DNA of 64,000 nt from Agromyces mangrovi. Lineage in GTDB: Bacteria; Actinomycetota; Actinomycetes; Actinomycetales; Microbacteriaceae. Each line of letters starts with the position of its first letter. Within the stretch, counting starts at the first letter, position 1. The notes under the pieces are model-generated. The model was not told the origin of the DNA. It searched no databases and saw only the letters and a program-made list of their open reading frames with translations. The stretch spans positions 62,001 through 126,000 of the forward strand of contig NZ_AP027737.1 of NCBI RefSeq assembly GCF_030296695.1. Direction: 5' to 3'. Below are positions 59,498 to 64,000 of this stretch, piece by piece. A program made the translations under genes and the position numbers.

Positions 59498-60962
59498 GCG
59501 GGCACCTCCAGCGGGGCGAGGTCGAGCCGCTCGTCGGCGAGGGCGTCGACCACCTGCTCGTCGTGCGTGACCGCGACGATCGCGTGCCCCTCGTCGCGCA
59601 GCGCCCCGAGCAGCCCGACGAGTTCCGCCCAGGTCGTCGCGTCCTGCCCGAACGTCGGCTCGTCGAGCACGAGCACGTCTGGGCGCGAGGCGAGCACCGT
59701 CGCGACCGACAGCCGCCGCTTCTGCCCGCCCGAGAGCGTGTACGGGTTCGCCTCGGCGAGCCGGTCGAGCCGGAGGCGCACCAAGAGGTCGTCGACCCGC
59801 TGCCGGATCTCGGCGTCGGGCACCTTCTGCGCGCGCGGCCCGACGGCGAGCTCGTCGCGCACGCGACCGGTGAGGAACTGGTGCTCCGGGTCCTGGAAGA
59901 CGGTGCCGATGCGCGAGAGCAGCTGCTTCGAGCGCCATCGGTGCGGTGCCGGGTCGGCTCCGCGGGCGAGGGGGCGGATGCCCCGAGCCGGCCGCCGACC
60001 GGCGGGATGAGGCCCGCGACCGTGAGCGCGAGGGTCGACTTGCCGACGCCGTTCGGACCGGTGACGCAGAGCGCGTTGCCGGCGCGCACCGCGAGGTCGA
60101 GCCCGCCCATCACGACCACGGACGGATCGCGGCCCACGGCGAGCCCCGCGGCATCGAGCAGCACGGCACCGGCCGGACGGGGCTCGTGGTCGGGCAGCAG
60201 CCGGCGGCCCGGCAGCCAGACGCCGTCGCGTGCGAGCTCCGTCGCTCGATCGGCGAGCACGGCATCGGGCGGCCCGTCGGCCACGACGCCGCCCGAGGCG
60301 CCGAGCACGACGACCCGGTCGATCACGGGCAGCCAGGCGTCGACGCGGTGCTCGACCACGACGAGGGTTGCCCCGGTCTCGCGGGTGACGCGGTCGACGG
60401 CGTCGCGCACCTCACGCACCCCGACCGGGTCGAGGTTCGCGGTCGGTTCGTCGAGCAGCAGCAGGCCGGGTCGCATGGCGAGCGCACCGGCCAGCGCGAG
60501 GCGCTGCTTCTGCCCGCCCGAGAGGTGCGAGGTCGGGTGGTCGAGCGGCAGGTCGAGGCCGACTGCGTCGAGCGCCTCGCGCACACGGGGCCAGATCTCG
60601 TCGCGGGGCACGCCGATGTTCTCGCATCCGAATGCCACGTCGTCGCCGACCCGGGCCAGCACGACCTGCGCGTCGGGGTCCTGCAGCACGAGCGCCGCCG
60701 AGCCGGCCGCAGCGGGCGCGCCTCCGACGAGCAGCGACCCGTGCGCGTCGCCCTCCTCCTCGCCGCCCAGCACCCCGGCGAGGCCGTGCAGCAGGGTGGA
60801 CTTGCCCGAGCCCGAGGCGCCGAGCAGCAGCACGCGCTCCCCCGAGTCGATGTCGAGGTCGAGGTCGTCGATCGCCCAGGAGCGGCGGCCGGCGTGCCGC
60901 CACCCCCAGCCGGCGGCTCGCACCGCGGCCGGGGTGGCGGCACGTGACACGTCTCGGGTCAC
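59494..60962 (-). CDS. ECF transporter double ATP-binding protein (YkoD-like), frameshifted as sequenced
   Basis: Fusion of two ABC ATPase domains driving the thiamine importer. The first has Walker A LGASGSGKSTLLHG, signature HLSGGQKQRLALAG and Walker B LLLLDEPTANLD. The second has TGPNGVGKSTLALTVAG and then breaks: one extra base in the CCCC run 59981-59984 joins VGGRLGGIRPLARG to RWRSKQLLSRIGTVFQDPEHQF, and the domain ends with LSGGQKRRLSVATVLA, LVLDEPTFGQD and VTHDEQVVD. The corrected protein has 489 residues. The start is GTG 60962, one base after the S-component stop. Confidence 0.92.
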
Positions 60963-60963
60963 T

Positions 60964-61599
60964 TCAGTCGGCGATCCGCGCCTCGCGACCTGCCGCGAAG
61001 CGGCTGAGCGCTCCCGTGGACGCGAGTCCGCGCACCGCGAGCCAGGACAGCAGACCGGCGATCAGCGCGCCGCCGACGACCGCGGAGACCGTGTAGATCG
61101 CGGCGAACGCCGGCGCGGCGCCCGCGTACCAGAGCACGAGGTCGTTGATCGCCATGGCGAGGCCCGCGCCGGCACCGGCGAGGAGGGCGACGGGCAGGTT
61201 CCACTTGCGGTAGAGGAACAGCAGGAAGATGAGCTCCGCGCCGAGGCCCTGCACGAGGCCGGCCTCGATCGTCAGGAACCCGCCCCACTGGCTGCCGATG
61301 AGCGCGGAGACGACGGCGGCGACGGTCTCGGTGTAGATCGCGGCGCCCGGCTTGCGGATGATGAGCGCGCCGAGCACGCCGGCGATCAGCCAGACCGCGG
61401 CGGGGGCGGCCTGCAGGCCGGGCAGGAGCGCCTCGATCGGCGCGCTGACGCCGTTCCAGGCGAGGCCCCAGGCCCAGAAGACGACGCCGACGGCGACGCC
61501 CACGACGCTGGCGACGACGATGTCGACGACGCGCCAGCGGAGCGAGCGGGCGGGTCGCCCGGTGCCGGTGGAGGGGGTGGTGGACGTGGTTGCGTGCAC
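60964..61599 (-). CDS. ECF transporter S component, YkoE family (thiamine)
   Basis: 211-residue substrate-binding membrane subunit. I choose GTG 61599 (MHATTSTTPSTG) because AAAGGG lies about 8 bases upstream; an in-frame GTG at 61632 has no ribosome site. The family is clear from VVDIVVASVVGVAVGVVFWAWGLAWN, IRKPGAAIYTETVAAVVSALIGSQWGG and GLVQGLGAELIFLLFLYRKW. YkoE proteins bind thiamine or its hydroxymethylpyrimidine part. The TPP riboswitch directly upstream supports the assignment. Confidence 0.93.
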   Translation of the reverse strand: MHATTSTTPSTGTGRPARSLRWRVVDIVVASVVGVAVGVVFWAWGLAWNGVSAPIEALLPGLQAAPAAVWLIAGVLGALIIRKPGAAIYTETVAAVVSALIGSQWGGFLTIEAGLVQGLGAELIFLLFLYRKWNLPVALLAGAGAGLAMAINDLVLWYAGAAPAFAAIYTVSAVVGGALIAGLLSWLAVRGLASTGALSRFAAGREARIAD

Positions 61600-61649
61600 T
61601 GTTCGTGCCCTTTCTGTCAGTGAAAGCGGCACGGGAAATGAGATGGTGT

Positions 61650-61740
61650 CTGCCTCCCTGCGCTGGCATGATCCAGATCAGGTTCGACGGTCGAAGGTTG
61701 GAGAACCTTCCTCTCAGCCCGGCTCACCGGACTCCCGTGT
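61650..61740 (-). promoter_or_regulatory. TPP (thiamine pyrophosphate) riboswitch
   Basis: On the minus strand the conserved thi-box parts occur in order: ACGGGAGTCCGG, GGGCTGAGAGG, a variable hairpin (GAAGGTTCTCCAACCTTC), GTCGAACCTGATCTGGATCA and TGCCAGCGCAGGGAGGCA. It precedes the YkoE start by about 50 bases, so TPP binding should repress the importer. Confidence 0.95.
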
Positions 61741-61748
61741 TCGACACG

Positions 61749-61754
61749 AGTATA
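61749..61754 (-). promoter_or_regulatory. -10 hexamer TATACT of the thiamine transporter operon
   Basis: TATACT on the minus strand puts the start near 61742, exactly at the 5' end of the riboswitch. Confidence 0.75.
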
Positions 61755-61783
61755 GACCCGCGCTCGGGCGGGCCCGCCGGATG

Positions 61784-62131
61784 CTACTTCTTGAGCACCT
61801 TGATGAGCTTGGCGAGCGCGTTGCCCGCGACCCACACGAACGGGATGCCGACGGCGAGGAGCGAGATCACGTTCGGCTCGAAGTGCGTCTCGCCGTCCTT
61901 GCCCACGTATGCGCCGACCGGAATGGAGAGCCCGCCGCCACCGCCGCCGCTGCCCTTGCCGCCGCCGCCCGAGCCGGTCGCCTCGCCCTCGGCGGTGCCC
62001 GCGCCGAAGCCGTAGTACGCGAGCGCGACCGGGATGAGCGTGGTGCCCTCGATCGTGACGGGGTCGCCGTAGACGGTCTTGATGCCGGCGTCGCCGGCTG
62101 CCTTCGAGAGTTCGAGCGCGAGATCAGCCAT
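61784..62131 (-). CDS. Spore-germination GerW/YtfJ family protein
   Basis: 115-residue soluble protein. The family core is present: AGIKTVYGDPVTIEGTTLIPVALAYYGFGAGTAEGE, then a Gly/Ser-rich loop (SGGGGKGSGGGGGG), then VGAYVGKDGETHFEPN and a hydrophobic end (VISLLAVGIPFVWVAGNALAKLIKVLKK). The name comes from Bacillus, where YtfJ acts in germination; members occur widely in bacteria that do not sporulate, and here the role is unknown. ATG 62131. Confidence 0.88.
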   Translation of the reverse strand: MADLALELSKAAGDAGIKTVYGDPVTIEGTTLIPVALAYYGFGAGTAEGEATGSGGGGKGSGGGGGGLSIPVGAYVGKDGETHFEPNVISLLAVGIPFVWVAGNALAKLIKVLKK

Positions 62132-62205
62132 GGCGGCCACGCTACTCCGCCGCTGCCGGGTCGGGCTAGGGTGCAGGGGCGATCGGATGCCGCCGAAGCG
62201 GCCGT

Positions 62206-63468
62206 TCAGCCGAGAAACGGGTCGACCTGCCCGCGCTGCGGCTCCACGCGGTCGTGCTCGCCTCGGCGCACGAGCGCCGCCGGGCGCACCGCTCCTCGGC
62301 CGAACCGCTCGGTGAGCCGGTCGACCGTGCGCTCCGCCTGCCGCCAGTCCTCGTCCGGGTCCCACAGGCTCGCCGCGGCGCCCGACGGGCGCAGCTGCTC
62401 GGCGCGGACGCCGACCAGCCGCACGCGATCGCCGTCGAGGTCGAGCCCGTCGAGCGCGAGGCACACCTCGTCGTAGATGCGCTTCGCGACATCCGTCGGC
62501 TCCCCCAGCGTGCGCGAGCGCGTCACGGTGCGGAAGTCGGTGTATCGCAGCTTGAGCACGACCGTGCGGCCGAGCAGGCCCGCGCGGCGCAGGCGCACCG
62601 CCACGTCCTCCGCCTGGCGCAGCAGCACCCGGCGGATCTCCTCGGGGTCGGTCAGGTCGTGCCGGAACGTCTGCTCGTGGCCGATGCTCTTCTCGACGTG
62701 GTGCGTCGACACGTCGCGCGGATCGACGCCGTTCGCGAGCGCGTGGAGCTTGCGGCCGACCGCCGGGCCGACCGCGCGCTCGAGCGCGTCGAGCGGCGTC
62801 TGGGCGACGTCGGCGACCGTGCGCAGGCCGAGGCGGCCGAGCGACTCCTCGGTGACCCTGCCGACGCCCCAGAGCGCCGAGACGGGCAGCGGGTGCAGGA
62901 ACTCGAGGGTGCGGTCGGCGGGCACGACGAGCAGGCCGTCGGGCTTGGCTCGGCCGGATGCCACCTTCGCGACGAACTTCGTGGCGGCCACGCCGACCGA
63001 GCACGGCAGCCCGAGCTCCTCGCGCACCCGCGTGCGGATCGTCCATGCGATCTCGGCGGGCGAGCCGTGCAGGCGCCGGGCACCGCCGACGTCGAGGAAC
63101 GCCTCGTCGATCGAGAGCTTCTCGACGTACGGGGTGACCTCCTCGAAGATGGCCATGACCTGCTTCGAGATGGCCGCGTACCGGGGCATGTCGACCGGCA
63201 CGATGACGGCGTTCGGGCACTTGCGCAGCGCGAGGGCCATCGACATCGCCGAGTAGACGCCGTACCTGCGCGCCTCGTAGCTGGCCGCCGACACGACGCC
63301 GCGCTGGCCGCCGCCACCCACGATCACCGGCTTGCCGCGCAGCTCCGGTCGGCGCAGCAGCTCGACCGACGCGAAGAACGCGTCCATGTCGACGTGCAGG
63401 ATCGGCGTGCCGGAGTCGTCGACCGGACCGGTCGTGACCTGCCGGCCGCTGCCGTCCTGCCTGCTCAT
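62206..63468 (-). CDS. dinB: DNA polymerase IV (Y family)
   Basis: Translesion DNA polymerase of 420 residues. Catalytic acidic residues lie in ILHVDMDAFFASVE (about residue 25) and LSIDEAFLDVGG (about residue 119). The steric-gate region is FFASVE, and the helix-hairpin-helix is in ALWGVGRVTEESLGRLGLRTVADVA. The little-finger domain follows from HHVEKSIGHEQTF. A sliding-clamp peptide of the QxxLF type is not evident at the end (RVEPQRGQVDPFLG, though the final DPFLG could serve). No SOS box precedes it, unlike the DUF6504 gene. ATG 63468. Confidence 0.95.
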   Translation of the reverse strand: MSRQDGSGRQVTTGPVDDSGTPILHVDMDAFFASVELLRRPELRGKPVIVGGGGQRGVVSAASYEARRYGVYSAMSMALALRKCPNAVIVPVDMPRYAAISKQVMAIFEEVTPYVEKLSIDEAFLDVGGARRLHGSPAEIAWTIRTRVREELGLPCSVGVAATKFVAKVASGRAKPDGLLVVPADRTLEFLHPLPVSALWGVGRVTEESLGRLGLRTVADVAQTPLDALERAVGPAVGRKLHALANGVDPRDVSTHHVEKSIGHEQTFRHDLTDPEEIRRVLLRQAEDVAVRLRRAGLLGRTVVLKLRYTDFRTVTRSRTLGEPTDVAKRIYDEVCLALDGLDLDGDRVRLVGVRAEQLRPSGAAASLWDPDEDWRQAERTVDRLTERFGRGAVRPAALVRRGEHDRVEPQRGQVDPFLG

Positions 63469-63523
63469 GGTGCGAGGGTATCGCCGACCGCCGTCGCGAG
63501 GCGCGACGTCGCCCGGCCCGGGA

Positions 63524-64000
63524 TCAGAACCCGAAGTCCCCGCCGAAGTCGCCCCCGAAGTCGCCGAATCCGCCGGCGTCGCCGCCCCAGTCGCCGCCGG
63601 ATGCGTCGGCCGACGCGTCGGTCGCCCCGGCGTCGGTCGCCCCGGCGTCGAACGAGGACGCATCGGGCAGGAACGCGTTGGCGATCGCCGAGCCGATCAC
63701 GAAACCGGCGATGGTGCCGAGCATCGAGCTGCCGAACATGGCGCCGAACGACGGCCCGCCATTCGACCCGCGGTCGGAGAAGGCGCGCTCCATCGAACCC
63801 GGCTCGCGCAGCTCCGAGCGCGTGGCCGCACGGGCGAGGTCGGCGGGCTGGTCGCTCGTCGGTGCATCGCCCGCGGCGGCCTCGTCGCGGAGCCGCTGGT
63901 ACACGAGTCGGCGCTGCTCGGGCGTCAGCTTCGCGAATGCCTCGTTGTGCGCCTCCTCCACGGCCTGGGGCGGCGCGGTGCGCAGGAGGTAGCGGTAGCG
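63524..64000 (-). CDS. Hypothetical protein with Gly-zipper-like membrane segment, 5' end outside window
   Basis: The frame is open to the right edge (visible part begins RYRYLLRTAPPQAVEEAHNEAFAKLTPEQRRLVYQRLRDEA), so the true start lies beyond 64000; a GTG at 63961 is internal. 158 residues are visible. The N-terminal helical part is charged. One Gly-rich hydrophobic segment, GAMFGSSMLGTIAGFVIGSAIANAFL, follows at about visible residue 85. The C-terminus is low complexity (GATDAGATDASADASGG, then repeated GGDFGGDFG). I do not recognise a function. Confidence 0.75.
   Translation of the reverse strand, partial: RYRYLLRTAPPQAVEEAHNEAFAKLTPEQRRLVYQRLRDEAAAGDAPTSDQPADLARAATRSELREPGSMERAFSDRGSNGGPSFGAMFGSSMLGTIAGFVIGSAIANAFLPDASSFDAGATDAGATDASADASGGDWGGDAGGFGDFGGDFGGDFGF

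Overview
The window is about 64 kb of very GC-rich DNA with strong G/C third-position codon bias, many GTG starts, GTGA start/stop overlaps, and a gene set and order (acn-dxs-dut-sepH, tig-clpP-clpP-clpX, rpiB-nei-pepN-glbO, ettA-ssb, orn-tRNA-His) typical of actinobacterial chromosomes. The style (frequent ggatgcc words, DUF3093/DUF4193/DUF3159/DUF3710/DUF6504 proteins, leaderless promoters) points to the Microbacteriaceae, perhaps near Agromyces or Microbacterium; that placement is inference. I see no phage, insertion sequence, CRISPR array or plasmid functions: this is core chromosome, and no gene-free stretch exceeds 300 bases.

Layout. 1-9.6 kb: a beta-oxidation enzyme cut by the left edge, then dxs, aconitase, and the dut-DUF3710-DUF3159 operon. 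9.6-12.7 kb: DUF4193, sepH, an SOS-controlled DUF6504 gene and a phosphotransferase. 12.7-19.8 kb: the clpX, clpP, clpP and tig proteostasis genes with a two-component system and a membrane protein inserted among them, then tRNA-Pro. 20-26 kb: a giant multi-pass membrane protein, tRNA-Gly, a DUF2637 protein, a rhodanese lipoprotein and an alpha/beta hydrolase. 26-31 kb: a fermentation/stress block of pflB-pflA, ldh and dps. 31-37 kb: a second two-component system, amidohydrolase, PaiB-like protein, Nei-type glycosylase, rpiB. 37-44 kb: tandem pepN genes, truncated haemoglobin, FAD dehydrogenase. 44-52 kb: thioesterases, Rieske lipoprotein, ettA, ssb, aldo/keto reductase. 52-58 kb: nadE, cation/proton antiporter, tRNA-Arg, SGNH hydrolase, orn, tRNA-His, a zinc metallopeptidase and a degenerate S11 peptidase. 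58-64 kb: a TPP-riboswitch-controlled thiamine ECF transporter operon with a P-loop kinase, a GerW-like protein, dinB and an edge-cut gene.

The regulatory layer is unusually readable: a LexA/SOS box, tandem GntR-type operators before pflB, a MarR-like palindrome before acnA, a CsoR/CstR-like palindrome before the rhodanese gene, a DtxR/IdeR-like box before dps, a TPP riboswitch, and at least seven leaderless promoters.

Two points need attention. Eight genes carry a frameshift, all at G/C runs, and I found no G or C run longer than five bases anywhere in the window. This looks like homopolymer truncation in the sequence, not eight pseudogenes. Second, a 56-base palindrome sits in frame inside a kinase gene and appears to add about 20 residues, reminiscent of the protein-coding palindromic elements of Rickettsia.
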